DNA of 64,000 bases. It comes from Ornithinimicrobium ciconiae (lineage in GTDB: Bacteria; Actinomycetota; Actinomycetes; Actinomycetales; Dermatophilaceae). Positions within the stretch are counted from its first letter, which is position 1. Each line of letters begins with the position of its first letter. The DNA lies in assembly GCF_007197575.1 (NCBI RefSeq), contig NZ_CP041616.1:2170001-2234000 (forward strand). The letters are read 5' to 3'. Under the pieces are notes generated by a model. The model searched no databases. It saw only the letters and a program-made list of their open reading frames with translations, and had not been told where the DNA came from. A program made the position numbers and the translations under genes. This document shows, piece after piece, positions 26,034 through 34,843 of the stretch.

Positions 26034-26098
26034 GTAGTCCATCGCGCAGGCAGCAGACCTGAGCGGGCACACAGGATGGTTGAACGCTGCAAAACCCC

Positions 26099-26127
26099 TT
26101 GTGCCGCTCGAGCGGTCGACGTACGGT
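26099..26127 (+). promoter_or_regulatory. Candidate promoter for small ORF
   Basis: TTGTGC (26099-26104) and TACGGT (26122-26127) are 17 bases apart, followed 33 bases later by a GTG with a strong ribosome-binding site. The boxes match the -35/-10 consensus only partly. Confidence 0.35.
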
Positions 26128-26159
26128 TTCGGTACACGAGAAGGGAGGTGGTCCGACCT

Positions 26160-26198
26160 GTGAATATCTATCGGACGCGTGAGGTGACTGAGCGCTGA
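26160..26198 (+). CDS. Candidate 12-residue small protein / leader peptide
   Basis: GTG 26160 to TGA 26196-26198 encodes MNIYRTREVTER. It is preceded by GGGAGGTG at 26143-26150 with a 9-base gap, an unusually strong ribosome-binding site for an otherwise empty region, and by a promoter-like pair. It is too short to recognise. It could be a leader peptide of an untranslated RNA or a small regulatory peptide. No gene follows on this strand. Confidence 0.35.
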   Translation: MNIYRTREVTER

Positions 26199-26382
26199 GC
26201 TCAGCCTTCGCCTGGCCTCCCTGCCTCGGCAGCGGCCAGAACCCGGACGGGTGACGCGAAAACCACTCAGTCACCGGGGCCTGTGAGTATGGCGCGGTAT
26301 CGTCCACCGCGTCCCCGCGCACCAGCGCGGAGCTCACGGGCCCTTTCCATGCCAATGCGTCCATGCCAACGTGCGCGACCGG

Positions 26383-27264
26383 TCAGGGCTGCTGGTTCTC
26401 GAATCTGAACTGCACCCGCACGCTGCCATCGGTCGCGACGGCCAGGGTGGAGTTGCTCGGCGACCACCGGTCAGGGACCAGGAACATGTGGGTCTCGCCC
26501 TGGATGAGCAGGCGCAGACCGCGGTAACGGAAGGGGAACGCCCCTCCCGGCAGGGCCGTCTCCTCGACGATGCCGTCCGTGAGGTAGAGCCGTTCGCTGG
26601 AGTCCAGGATGACCGCCGGCAACTCGTCGAGGTGGCGGGCAGTCTGCAGAGCGATGCCCCGCCCTGACCACTCGGCCAGCGTTGCGGTGGCCCAGAACAT
26701 GCTGGTGGCTACGACCACCAGGGCCAGGGCGGTCACGCCGGGTCGGACCCAGCGTGCCCGGTCATCATGGGAGCGGCGCAGCCACGCCGGGGCGGACGGC
26801 ATCCAGAAGGCATAGGCCAGGATCGCGGTGCCGACGCCGATGAGCAGGGGAGTGACCAACGCATACAGCGACCATCGACCGAACCAGGCGTGGCCCAGCA
26901 CCAGGACCAGGCCCGCGGCGATGAGGACCAGAGCGAGCGACATACCTCTCCCGACGGTTGCGGGGGAGGGTGGGTGACGCCGCAGACGGACGTGCACCAG
27001 GAGCAGGGCTATCGCTGTCAGGGACACGCCGAGGAGAGGGACGAGGAGGACCTGGGGGCTGCGCATCACGAAGTCGTTGGTGGACAGACCGATCGTGTCG
27101 ACGTCGAGGCCGAAGTAGCGGTACTCGGCGCGGGAGGAGACATAGCCGAAGTAGAACAGCAGCGTGGTGAGCAGGGTGACCGGGGCGATCACGCTCGTGC
27201 CGACGCCCAACCACCGGCTGAGCTGGTCAAACGCAGACGGGGAGGCCGGAGCGGGCTCGGTCAT
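26383..27264 (-). CDS. Integral membrane protein of unknown function
   Basis: 293 residues, started at ATG 27264 (MTEPAPASPSAFDQL); the longer frame to 27780 runs through the repeat of the neighbouring gene and is not coding. Five hydrophobic helices are evident (about residues 22-40, 65-85, 100-120, 125-145, 165-185), then a C-terminal extracytoplasmic or cytoplasmic beta-rich domain (about 190-293, ERLYLTDGIVEETALPGG). ATGA overlap with the lipoprotein gene indicates co-translation and probably complex formation. I do not recognise a family. Confidence 0.75.
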   Translation of the reverse strand: MTEPAPASPSAFDQLSRWLGVGTSVIAPVTLLTTLLFYFGYVSSRAEYRYFGLDVDTIGLSTNDFVMRSPQVLLVPLLGVSLTAIALLLVHVRLRRHPPSPATVGRGMSLALVLIAAGLVLVLGHAWFGRWSLYALVTPLLIGVGTAILAYAFWMPSAPAWLRRSHDDRARWVRPGVTALALVVVATSMFWATATLAEWSGRGIALQTARHLDELPAVILDSSERLYLTDGIVEETALPGGAFPFRYRGLRLLIQGETHMFLVPDRWSPSNSTLAVATDGSVRVQFRFENQQP

Positions 27265-28082
27265 GGGCCCTCGGTCGTGGCGCCCCCGTCGGAGCCGTCC
27301 CCGGGAGTGCCGTTCTCGTCGGTGCCGTTCTCGTCGGTGCCGTTCTCGTCGGTGCCGTCGTCGTCTGTGCCATCGTCGTCTGTGCCATCGTCGTCGGTGC
27401 CGTCGTCGTCGTTCGTCACGGGCCACTCGGTCAGTGCGTCGGACCAGGTGACGCCCGGCAGCGTGGCGCCGTTCTCCGCGAGGTCCACCTGGAACTGCTC
27501 GCAGAGGGCCACGGCCTCGGCCGCGCACGAGATGGTCCCGGTGGTCACGCGCAGTTCCCCCTGGTGGCCGGGACTGGCAGAGACCTGACGAACCGCCACG
27601 GCACACTGCCCACCGGTGAGCACACCCGGTCGGTCCAGACACGGACCGAGGTCCGAGCACCCGCCGTCGATGATTTCGTAGACCCCGGCCGGCGCCACAG
27701 CCAGGGCCGTCAGCGTCACGTTCACCTCGGCCGGTGGCTGCTCGGGCGAGCCGGTCCAGTTGACCACGGCGCACCGCCATGTCGGGTCTGTCGGGTCGAC
27801 CTCTGCGTTGCCGCCGATCGGCAGGCCAGGCAGCTCCACGTTGACACCGCCGTTGCCGGCCTCCGCGTCCTCGGTCACGTCGGGGTCCTCGGTCTCCGGA
27901 TTGTCAAAGGTCTCGGTGGTGGGATCCTCAGAGGACTCGGTCGAGGTCGTGACCGGCTCGGTGGACGGTGGCCCCGGCGACGAGCCGTCGGTGACCGTCG
28001 GCGTGCCAGCACAGGCCGCCAGGAGGAGGGCACACACGCCCGTGATCAGCCGATGGCCGGCACGGACGGCGGTCGATGTCAT
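27261..28082 (-). CDS. Lipoprotein with C-terminal acidic Asp-Gly-Thr repeats
   Basis: 273 residues. The signal peptide ends in lipobox LLAACAG, so it is predicted to be anchored at Cys 24 outside the membrane. A Thr/Glu/Asp-rich linker follows, then a domain of about 130 residues with six Cys that may form disulfides (WRCAVVNW, GGCSDLGPCLD, GGQCAVAV, ISCAAEAVALCEQ). The C-terminus is a run of DDDGT and DENGT pentapeptides. It is co-translated with a membrane protein, so the pair probably works at the cell surface. Function unknown. Confidence 0.78.
   Translation of the reverse strand: MTSTAVRAGHRLITGVCALLLAACAGTPTVTDGSSPGPPSTEPVTTSTESSEDPTTETFDNPETEDPDVTEDAEAGNGGVNVELPGLPIGGNAEVDPTDPTWRCAVVNWTGSPEQPPAEVNVTLTALAVAPAGVYEIIDGGCSDLGPCLDRPGVLTGGQCAVAVRQVSASPGHQGELRVTTGTISCAAEAVALCEQFQVDLAENGATLPGVTWSDALTEWPVTNDDDGTDDDGTDDDGTDDDGTDENGTDENGTDENGTPGDGSDGGATTEGP
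27307..27411. repeat. 15-bp tandem repeat, seven copies, in lipoprotein gene
   Basis: The unit GTGCCGTTCTCGTCG (plus-strand view) or its GTGCCGTCGTCGTCG variants repeats seven times without interruption. On the coding strand this gives alternating DENGT and DDDGT pentapeptides. Length is likely variable between strains. Confidence 0.95.
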
Positions 28083-28188
28083 CGCGACCTCCCCTCATGG
28101 GGTCACTGCACGGCTCCTGCACTCCAATGTCCTCCGGCACGGCACCGGCGTCAATGGGTTTGGTCGGGGGATGCCTCGGAGCAGGGGA

Positions 28189-29439
28189 TCAGGTGCCGGC
28201 GAGCAGCTGGGTCGCCTCCCGGGCGATCTCCCACTCCTCGTTGGTCGGGACCACGAAGGCTGCGACCGCGCTGTCTGCCGTGCTGATCCGGGTCTCGCCG
28301 GACGCAGACTCGTTGGCGCTGACGTCGACCTCGACACCGAGGAGCGCCGCCCGCTCAAGCACCGCGGCGCGCAGCTCGGGCGTGTTCTCACCGATCCCGG
28401 CCGTGAACGCGATGGCATCGATCCGGCCGAGCACCAGCGCCAGGGCACCCAGGTGCCGCACCAGTCGGTGGACCACCACGTCAAACGCCAACTCGGCCCC
28501 AGGGTCACCTGCGGCCCGCCGCTGCATGACCTCGCGGAAGTCGCTATCGCCCGCCAGCGCCTTGAGACCCGACTCCTTGTTGAGCGCGTGGTCGAACTCC
28601 GGCAGCGTCATCCCGCTGACCCGCGACATGTGCGCCGGCAGCCCGGGGTCGAGGTCGCCGGGCCGGGTGCCCATGACGAGTCCGCCCAGGGGACTCAGCC
28701 CCATCGAGGTGTCGACGCTCTGGCCGCCCTGCACGGCGCACGCGCTGGCGCCGTTGCCCAGGTGCAGGACAACGACATTGGTGTCCTCGACGGACTTGCC
28801 GAGCAGCCCGGCCGTGCGTCGTGCGACATAGGCGTGGGAGGTCCCGTGGAAGCCGTAGGCGCGGATGTTGAAGGTCTGTCGCCAGGACAGCGGGACCGCG
28901 TAGGTGTAGGCCGCCGGCGGCATCGTCTGGTGGAAGGCGGTGTCGAAGACGGCGACCTGCGGCAGGTCCGGGAAGGTCTGCAATGCCGTCTCGATGCCGG
29001 CGATATTGCCGGGATTGTGCAGCGGAGCCAGGGGGACCAGACGGCGCAGCGTCTCGAGCACGTCGTCGTCGATCAGCACGGTGGAGGCGAACTTCGCGCC
29101 CCCGTGCACCACCCGGTGGCCGACCGCGACGGGCGAGGCCTGGGCCAGGTCCGGACCGTGCTCCGCGAACTGCGCCGTGAGCACCGCGAAGGCCGCCGCG
29201 TGGTCCGTGATCTCCTGCTCCAGGACGTGCTCGCGCCCATCGACCGTATGCCGTGCCCGTCCTTGGTCGAGCCCGATCCGTTCGATCAGCCCGGTGGCCA
29301 ACGACTCCCCGGACCCGGCGAGCACCAGCTGATACTTCAGCGAGGAGGAACCGGCGTTGATCACCAGGACCGGGCCCTCGCTGACATCTCCCGCACCACC
29401 GGTGACAGGTGTCTCGTCCTGGGCTCCCGGCATACTCAT
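28189..29439 (-). CDS. ackA: Acetate kinase
   Basis: 416 residues. It converts acetyl phosphate and ADP to acetate and ATP. The family signature VLVINAGSSSLKYQL is near residue 24, GFHGTSHAYVA in the active site and TAGIGENTPELR near the C-terminus are all present. About 22 extra N-terminal residues precede the domain. ATG 29439 overlaps the pta stop codon (ATGA) and follows AAGGAG, so the two are translated together as an overflow acetate pathway operon. Confidence 0.97.
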   Translation of the reverse strand: MSMPGAQDETPVTGGAGDVSEGPVLVINAGSSSLKYQLVLAGSGESLATGLIERIGLDQGRARHTVDGREHVLEQEITDHAAAFAVLTAQFAEHGPDLAQASPVAVGHRVVHGGAKFASTVLIDDDVLETLRRLVPLAPLHNPGNIAGIETALQTFPDLPQVAVFDTAFHQTMPPAAYTYAVPLSWRQTFNIRAYGFHGTSHAYVARRTAGLLGKSVEDTNVVVLHLGNGASACAVQGGQSVDTSMGLSPLGGLVMGTRPGDLDPGLPAHMSRVSGMTLPEFDHALNKESGLKALAGDSDFREVMQRRAAGDPGAELAFDVVVHRLVRHLGALALVLGRIDAIAFTAGIGENTPELRAAVLERAALLGVEVDVSANESASGETRISTADSAVAAFVVPTNEEWEIAREATQLLAGT

Positions 29440-31502
29440 CGCGTCTCCTTGGCCTGGATCGCGGTGATCGCGACCGTGTTGATGATGTCGCGCACCGTCG
29501 CCCCGCGGGACAGGTCGTTGACCGGCATGCGCAGTCCCTGCAGGACCGGCCCGATCGCGACCGCGCTGGCACTGCGCTGCACCGCCTTGTAGGTGTTGTT
29601 GCCGGTGTTGAGGTCCGGGAAGATCAGCACGGTCGCCCGGCCGGCCACCGTGGAGTCCTTGAGCTTGGTGGCGGCGACGGCGGCATCGACGGCGGCGTCA
29701 TACTGGATCGGCCCCTCAACGGACAGGTCGGGCGCCTGCTGACGCACCAGCTCGGTCGCCCGACGCACCTTGTCCACGTCGGCGCCCGTGCCCGAGCCGC
29801 CGGTGGAGTAGGACAGCATGGCCACGCGCGGCTCGACCCCGAACTGGGCTGCGGTCCGGGCAGAGATGATGGCGATCTCGGCCAGTTGCTCCGCGGTCGG
29901 GTCGGGGTTGATGGCGCAGTCGCCATAGACCAGGACCTGATCGGCCAGGCACATGAAGAAGACCGAGGAGACCACGGAGGCTGCGTCGACGGTCTTGATC
30001 ACCTCCAGGGCCGGCCGGATGGTGTGGGCGGTCGTGGTGATCGAGCCCGAGACCATCCCGTCGGCGTCGCCGTTGAGCACCATCAGGGTGCCGAAGTAGG
30101 CGGGGTCGACCACCGTGTCGTTGGCCTGGTCCAGGGTCACCCCGCGGTGCGCACGCAGCTCGGCATACTGCTCGGCGAAGGCTGCACGGCGCGGGTCCGT
30201 CTGCGGATCGACGACGGTCGCCGCATCGAGGCGCAACCCCAGCTCGGTGGCCCGGGCCCGGATCTCCTCCTCCACCCCCAGCAGGGTCAGGCGGGCAATC
30301 CCACGGGCCAGTAGCTGGTCCGCGGCCCGCAGGATGCGCTCCTCCGAGCCCTCGGGCAGCACCACGGTGGAGTCGGCCTCCCGAGCCCACTCCGTCAGCC
30401 GGTGCTCAAACATCAGGGGGGTGACGATCCCGGAGGCGCGCGTGGTCGCCTGGGGGAGGAGCTCGGCGACGTCCAGGCTCGCCGCGACGGCCCCGATCGC
30501 CTCGTCGATCTTGCGGTGCGACCCGGGTTGGATGCGGGGGCGCGCGCCGTGGCTGAGGGTGGCGGTGGTGAAGGTCCCGTGCGAGGTGGTCACCGCGGGC
30601 AGCTGGACGTCCAGGCCCTCCACCAGGCGGTGCACCTGCGGGCTCAGCGGGAAGCCGCCGTTGAGGATGATGCCGGACAGGGCCGGGAAGGTGCTGGCCC
30701 GGTGTGCCTGCAGGGTGGCGATGAGGACCTCCTCGCGGTCGGCGGGACAGATCACCACCGCCCCATCGGTGAGTCGCTCCAGGACGTTGGGCATGGTCAT
30801 GCCGGCCACGATGAGGTCCATCGCCTCCTGGTCCAGGAGTGACTCGTCGCCGAGGAAGAGTTCCCCGCCGATGGCCAGCATCAGGTCGCGGACCGTGGGT
30901 GCGGCCAGGATGGCGTTGGTCGGCAGGACGTATGACGCGGTGTCCGGCAGACCGTCCACCATCACCGACCGGGTCTGCTCGACCAGGTCCTCGGCGACCC
31001 GGTTGGCGATCACGGCCAGCACCTCTGCGTGGCGGATGTGCGCCTCGTGGACGTTGAGCTGTGCGGCAGTCAGCACGTCCTCGGGGGCCCGGTTGATCGC
31101 TGGGACCACGAGCATCATCGGGGCCCCGATGTTGGCCGCGACCGAGGCGTTGACCGAGAACTCCGTCGGCCCGGGGATGTCGGTGAAGTCGGAGCCGACG
31201 ACGAGGACGTTGTCGTGCTCCTCGGCGTACAGGTGGAAGCGTTGCACCACCTCGCCGATGGCCGCCTCCGGGTCGGCGTGCACCCGGTCGTAGGTCACCC
31301 CCAACGCCTCGTCGGCTCCCAGCGGGGAGGTCGCCCGGGGGAGGAGCAGGCCCAGCAGGGGGTCGGGCACGTCGCCCTGGACGATCGGACGGAAGACGCC
31401 GACCCGACCACCCAGCCGGGTCAGTTGCTCCAGGATCCCCAGGGCTACGGCGGACTTGCCGGAGCGGGACTCGGCTGAGGCCAGATACAGACTCGTGGTC
31501 AC
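29436..31502 (-). CDS. pta: Phosphate acetyltransferase, long form
   Basis: 688 residues. It interconverts acetyl-CoA and acetyl phosphate. It is the long actinobacterial/enterobacterial type: an N-terminal BioD-like P-loop domain (SAESRSGKSAVALG), a DRTGG domain (about 215-330) and the C-terminal PTA_PTB catalytic domain (about 370-688, with SYSTGGSGTGADVDKVRRA and KLKDSTVAGRATVLIFPDLNTGN). GTG 31502 is the start. The N-terminal domain normally has a regulatory role. Confidence 0.97.
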   Translation of the reverse strand: MTTSLYLASAESRSGKSAVALGILEQLTRLGGRVGVFRPIVQGDVPDPLLGLLLPRATSPLGADEALGVTYDRVHADPEAAIGEVVQRFHLYAEEHDNVLVVGSDFTDIPGPTEFSVNASVAANIGAPMMLVVPAINRAPEDVLTAAQLNVHEAHIRHAEVLAVIANRVAEDLVEQTRSVMVDGLPDTASYVLPTNAILAAPTVRDLMLAIGGELFLGDESLLDQEAMDLIVAGMTMPNVLERLTDGAVVICPADREEVLIATLQAHRASTFPALSGIILNGGFPLSPQVHRLVEGLDVQLPAVTTSHGTFTTATLSHGARPRIQPGSHRKIDEAIGAVAASLDVAELLPQATTRASGIVTPLMFEHRLTEWAREADSTVVLPEGSEERILRAADQLLARGIARLTLLGVEEEIRARATELGLRLDAATVVDPQTDPRRAAFAEQYAELRAHRGVTLDQANDTVVDPAYFGTLMVLNGDADGMVSGSITTTAHTIRPALEVIKTVDAASVVSSVFFMCLADQVLVYGDCAINPDPTAEQLAEIAIISARTAAQFGVEPRVAMLSYSTGGSGTGADVDKVRRATELVRQQAPDLSVEGPIQYDAAVDAAVAATKLKDSTVAGRATVLIFPDLNTGNNTYKAVQRSASAVAIGPVLQGLRMPVNDLSRGATVRDIINTVAITAIQAKETR

Positions 31503-31562
31503 AGGACGAACCTATCGGCTGGCTCTGCCGGAGGATGACTGAGGCGTGACATCCTGTGCAGC

Positions 31563-32465
31563 ATGAGTGCAGATGCGATCAGGGTGTGGGTTGACGGGCA
31601 GCGCGTGGACGAGGGGCCGGCGATCGCTGCGCTGGATCACGGCGTGACCGTCGGTGACGGGGTCTTTGAGACGGCCAAGATCGTGGACGGGCAGGTCTTC
31701 GCCCGGACGCGACACCACGACCGCATGGATCGTTCGCTGGCGGGACTGGGTCTGTCGACGCTCGACCGGGCCCGGGTGGACGAGGGCATCGCAGCCGTCC
31801 TGTCCGACGGACCCATCGCGTTCGGCCGGCTGCGTTACACGATCACCGGCGGGGCGGGGCCGCTCGGTTCGGACCGGCTGGACAGCCCGATGACCTACAT
31901 CGTGACCGCGGGGGAGATGCCCCGTCCGGCCCCCGTGACGACCGTGGCCGTCGTGCCGTGGATCCGCAACGAGCGCGCCGCCACCGTCGGGCTGAAGACC
32001 ACCTCGTATGCCGAGAACGTCGTCGCCCTGGCCGCCGCCAAGTCAGTCGGCGGGACCGAGGCGCTGTTCGCCAATGGCACGGGGCAGCTGTGCGAGGGCA
32101 CCGGCTCCAACGTCTTCGTCATCCGCGACGGGGTGATCTGGACCCCCCCGCTGGAGGCTGGGCCCCTGGCCGGCATCACCCGTGCCCTGACCATCGAGTG
32201 GTGCCGTGAGGAGGGTCTCGAGGTCCGGGAGGAGGCCCTGCCGCTGTCGGTCCTGGCCGAGGCCGACGAGGCCTTCCTGACCTCCAGCACCCGCGACGTC
32301 CAGGCCATCGGGACGATCCGCATCGTGCCCGCCCAGCAGACCCTCGCCGGGGAGCTCCCCGCAGCGGATCTCGCCGACCGCGAACTGGGCACCGAGCCCG
32401 GCCCGGTCACCGCGCGCGCTGCCGAGATCTTCGCCCGGCTCGGGCAGGAGCGGATGGATCCCTGA
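31563..32465 (+). CDS. pabC: Fold-type IV aminotransferase / 4-amino-4-deoxychorismate lyase
   Basis: 300 residues of the PLP fold-type IV family: DHGVTVGDGVFETAKI at the N-terminus, the PLP-binding Lys in GLKTTSYAENV, EGTGSNVFVI and ITRALTIEWCREEGLEV. Length and wording fit PabC (making p-aminobenzoate for folate) better than IlvE or D-alanine transaminase, but the distinction is not certain. It is divergent from pta, 60 bases away, and upstream of tRNA-Val. Confidence 0.8.
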   Translation: MSADAIRVWVDGQRVDEGPAIAALDHGVTVGDGVFETAKIVDGQVFARTRHHDRMDRSLAGLGLSTLDRARVDEGIAAVLSDGPIAFGRLRYTITGGAGPLGSDRLDSPMTYIVTAGEMPRPAPVTTVAVVPWIRNERAATVGLKTTSYAENVVALAAAKSVGGTEALFANGTGQLCEGTGSNVFVIRDGVIWTPPLEAGPLAGITRALTIEWCREEGLEVREEALPLSVLAEADEAFLTSSTRDVQAIGTIRIVPAQQTLAGELPAADLADRELGTEPGPVTARAAEIFARLGQERMDP

Positions 32466-32570
32466 GCCGCCGGCACCGGCCCTGTTCTCACGCTGGGGTG
32501 CCTGCTCAGGCGGCCACCGGCTCGGATTATGCTGGGCTGGCTGCGCCGGGTTAAGGTATCGGCCGCATCA

Positions 32571-32647
32571 GGACGTGTAGCTCAGCTGGTTAGAGCGCTC
32601 GCTTCACACGCGAGAGGTCAGGGGTTCGAGTCCCTTCACGTCCACCA
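32571..32647 (+). tRNA. tRNA-Val (anticodon CAC)
   Basis: The 7-base acceptor stem GGACGTG pairs with CACGTCC, followed by discriminator A and an encoded CCA (32645-32647). D-arm GCTCAGCTGGTTAGAGC, anticodon arm CTCGC-TTCACAC-GCGAG with CAC at the wobble-to-third positions, and a TTCGAGT T-loop fold normally. The 3' part borders an accessory region, suggesting it was an integration site. Confidence 0.96.
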
Positions 32648-32653
32648 ACATTT

Positions 32654-32700
32654 ATTGCGGTCTGACCAGCGGAAACGTTGGTCAGACCGCAATCTTCTTT
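32654..32700 (+). terminator. Rho-independent terminator after tRNA-Val
   Basis: An 18-base stem (32654-32671 with 32676-32693) closed by a GAAA loop, with one G.T pair, is followed by the T-rich tail TCTTCTTTCT. This is a strong intrinsic terminator 6 bases after the tRNA CCA. Confidence 0.9.
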
Positions 32701-33011
32701 CTGCGGCGTGTCGGATACGTGTCGGATGACACCTGGTTGTTGTCGGCCGCGGTATGACCAGATACTCCTGCTCAACTGCTCGCCGATGATCCCAACGCAT
32801 GGTGTCGTTCTTCGCCTCTCGACCAGCTCCTTCATGGTTGCACCGACCGGGGTCAATGCCGGGGACGCCTGAGGACCCTGGGTGAGGCGAGCATCTCGCA
32901 TCAGCCAGCGCGACACGGACAGGCCGTTTGGGCCGCTTGCGCAAACCGTGACCTGGTCGTGACCCACGGGGTGGCTCCCCGCAGCACACTGGACTCCACA
33001 AGGAGGTGCGG
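32701..33011. other. Intergenic stretch between tRNA terminator and lipoprotein gene
   Basis: About 310 bases of lower-GC sequence without a convincing ORF. Small frames exist on both strands but lack ribosome-binding sites and codon bias. AAGGAGG at 33000-33006 belongs to the next gene. No copy of the tRNA 3' end was seen here. Confidence 0.55.
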
Positions 33012-34421
33012 GTGAGACAGACATGGTCAGCACCACGTGGGTTGCGGACCCCTGGTCGTGTGGGGGCTGGCGCGCTCCTGACGGGCTTGCTGCTGGTGAG
33101 CGCCTGTGGGACGCAGACGGGGGCAGGGCCGGGGGACGCGCCAGACGGAACCCCCACCACCACGACGGGGGGCATCGCCGGCTTCCCGGCGTGCGCCGAC
33201 GTGCCCCAATTTCGGGCCGACGAGTCGCTCTACCGGGACGAACCGGTCTACGGCAACGCCGACGAACTGGTCCAGGAGGTCCACGAGTGGGCGGCCGGGC
33301 AGCCGGGCTTCGTCGAGCTCGGGCTGGACCGGGAGCGCAACGGGTGGGTCACGGTCTGGGTCAAGGACGCCGACGTCGAGGCCATGTCTCAGCAGGTCGC
33401 CCAGCGCTGGCCCGGCGAGGGGATCGTGGTCGTGGATGTGCCCTGGACCGTCGGCGAGCTGCAGTCGCTCGCCACCGAGGTCAATGCTGCCCTGGACCAG
33501 GCCGGCGTGCGCACCGGCGGCACCGCGCTGATGCCGCACCACGGCGTGGCCGAGATCAGCCTCGGGGTGATCACACCGGAGGCCAAGGAGGTCCTGGCCC
33601 AGTTCGCCGGACGCCCCCTCTGCGTCGAGGGAATCCCCGCCGATGAGGCACCGAAGGAGAAGGATCAGCCGCTCGCCGGCGAAGGCTGGCGTCTCCTCGG
33701 AGAGGACGAGACAGGCGAGGCCTACCGCTCGGGGGTCGCGACGACGGATGCGCAGCTGGACCGGCTGTGGGCGCTGGCCGGCCTCGAGGGCGAGCCCTCG
33801 ACCGTTGACTGGGACAGCGAGATCGCCGTGTGGTTCGGCGCGGTCTACGGGAGCGGGTGCCCGGTCCGGATGGACGGCGTGGTCGTCGAGGGAGATCTGC
33901 TGCACGCGGACCTGGTAGTCCCGAACTCGGTGTACGGCTGCCCGGCCGACGCCAACCCGCACTCCTTCGTCGTGGCGGTAGAGCGGCAGCAGCTGCCGGA
34001 AGGGCCCTTCCACGTGCAACTTGAAGCCCGCGATCCCTATCCCGGCACCGCGGACGAGCGCACCGTCGTCGATGTCGACCTGTCCACTCCCGGCAGCACG
34101 GCTACCGACGATCAGTTGCACCTGGACCCGACGCTGGTCATACCTGCCGAGCCCCCACTCGTCACGGACGGCGACGCGCTCCACGGCGACGAGGCGGTGC
34201 GCTACGTCTACCGCGACGACCCGGGGTGCGAAGTCCCGACCCTCGGCCCGCTCGACGGCTCGACCTGGCGGCTTGCCGACCGGGAGGGGCCCTGGGACGT
34301 GGAAGACGGCGAAGAGCTCACCCTGTACCCGCTCGGCGGGGAGGATGACCAGATCGTCGCCTCCACGCAGCACATGGACTGGCTCCTCGCGCGGCTCCCC
34401 GAGGGCAACACTTGCCCGTAA
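33012..34421 (+). CDS. Secreted lipoprotein of unknown function
   Basis: 469 residues. The signal peptide has lipobox LLLVSACG, then a Gly/Thr-rich linker and three to four alpha/beta segments with spaced Cys. I do not recognise the family. GTG 33012 is chosen, with AGGAGG ending 5 bases upstream, over GTG 33006, which overlaps that site. The protein is acidic and presumably extracytoplasmic. It is the first gene after tRNA-Val and may belong to the accessory region. Confidence 0.7.
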   Translation: MRQTWSAPRGLRTPGRVGAGALLTGLLLVSACGTQTGAGPGDAPDGTPTTTTGGIAGFPACADVPQFRADESLYRDEPVYGNADELVQEVHEWAAGQPGFVELGLDRERNGWVTVWVKDADVEAMSQQVAQRWPGEGIVVVDVPWTVGELQSLATEVNAALDQAGVRTGGTALMPHHGVAEISLGVITPEAKEVLAQFAGRPLCVEGIPADEAPKEKDQPLAGEGWRLLGEDETGEAYRSGVATTDAQLDRLWALAGLEGEPSTVDWDSEIAVWFGAVYGSGCPVRMDGVVVEGDLLHADLVVPNSVYGCPADANPHSFVVAVERQQLPEGPFHVQLEARDPYPGTADERTVVDVDLSTPGSTATDDQLHLDPTLVIPAEPPLVTDGDALHGDEAVRYVYRDDPGCEVPTLGPLDGSTWRLADREGPWDVEDGEELTLYPLGGEDDQIVASTQHMDWLLARLPEGNTCP

Positions 34422-34491
34422 GTCCCTCGGAGTCCACCTCCGACCGGGCGCGGGCTTCCGCGCCTCCCGGTCGCTGTAGAAGCCCCGGCCA

Positions 34492-34516
34492 CGCTCGGCG
34501 CGGCATGGGCGGACGC
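34492..34516. repeat. Copy A of a ~24-bp dispersed repeat
   Basis: CTCGGCGCGGCATG followed by two variable bases and CGGACGCTA is found here and, as CTCGGCGCGGCATGtcCGGACGTTA, at about 35697-35720. The pair flanks the small HTH gene and the frameshifted lipoprotein gene, in the same orientation. Confidence 0.6.
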
Positions 34517-34591
34517 TACGCGACGACAGCGGCAATGTCGGACGCTACCGCGTCCGCAGAGCGGCAGAGTCGGATAGATGGTCAGCGGCAA

Positions 34592-34756
34592 CTACGGCCG
34601 GAAGTGGGCCCGCACCCTCGCAGCCTGCTCAGCCGTGAGCTGCCAGCGTGTGTACGGGACTGACTGCCAACCTTGGTTCCTCAGCCACTGCCGGATGGTC
34701 CTGTCGGAGACACCGAGCTCCTCGGCCAACTGCTTTGGGGTCACGACTTCAGACAT
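34592..34756 (-). CDS. Small helix-turn-helix protein
   Basis: 54 residues from ATG 34756: MSEVVTPKQLAEELGVSDRTIRQWLRNQGW is a compact helix-turn-helix resembling excisionase/MerR-like or AlpA-like DNA-binding proteins. A longer frame to 34810 lacks a better start. TAACGT lies about 10 bases before the ATG and could be a -10 for leaderless mRNA. Likely a DNA-binding protein of the accessory region. Confidence 0.6.
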   Translation of the reverse strand: MSEVVTPKQLAEELGVSDRTIRQWLRNQGWQSVPYTRWQLTAEQAARVRAHFRP

Positions 34757-34843
34757 GACGCCAACGTTAGCGATCCGCGGCATGAGCGTGTAGTGCCTCG
34801 GGGTCGACACCTGAATTGAGCGTGGCCTTTGAGTTTGGCGCGT

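Larger units (their letters stand above)
26034..26382. other. 349-base intergenic region between convergent genes, with a candidate small transcription unit
   Basis: The region lies between the rightward TehA-like gene and the leftward membrane-protein gene. It contains a TTGTGC/17/TACGGT promoter-like pair (26099-26127), a Shine-Dalgarno-rich block (26143-26150) and the 12-codon ORF described separately. From 26199 on I see GC-rich short stems (GCTGAGCTCAGC at 26194-26205) and a small direct repeat TCCATGCCAA near 26348-26371, but no gene. Confidence 0.5.

Noticed and set aside
26383..27780. Long 465-residue reading of the membrane protein gene
   Set aside because: Its first 172 codons lie over the lipoprotein gene's repeats in an Arg/His-rich frame; the ATG at 27264 gives the coupled start.
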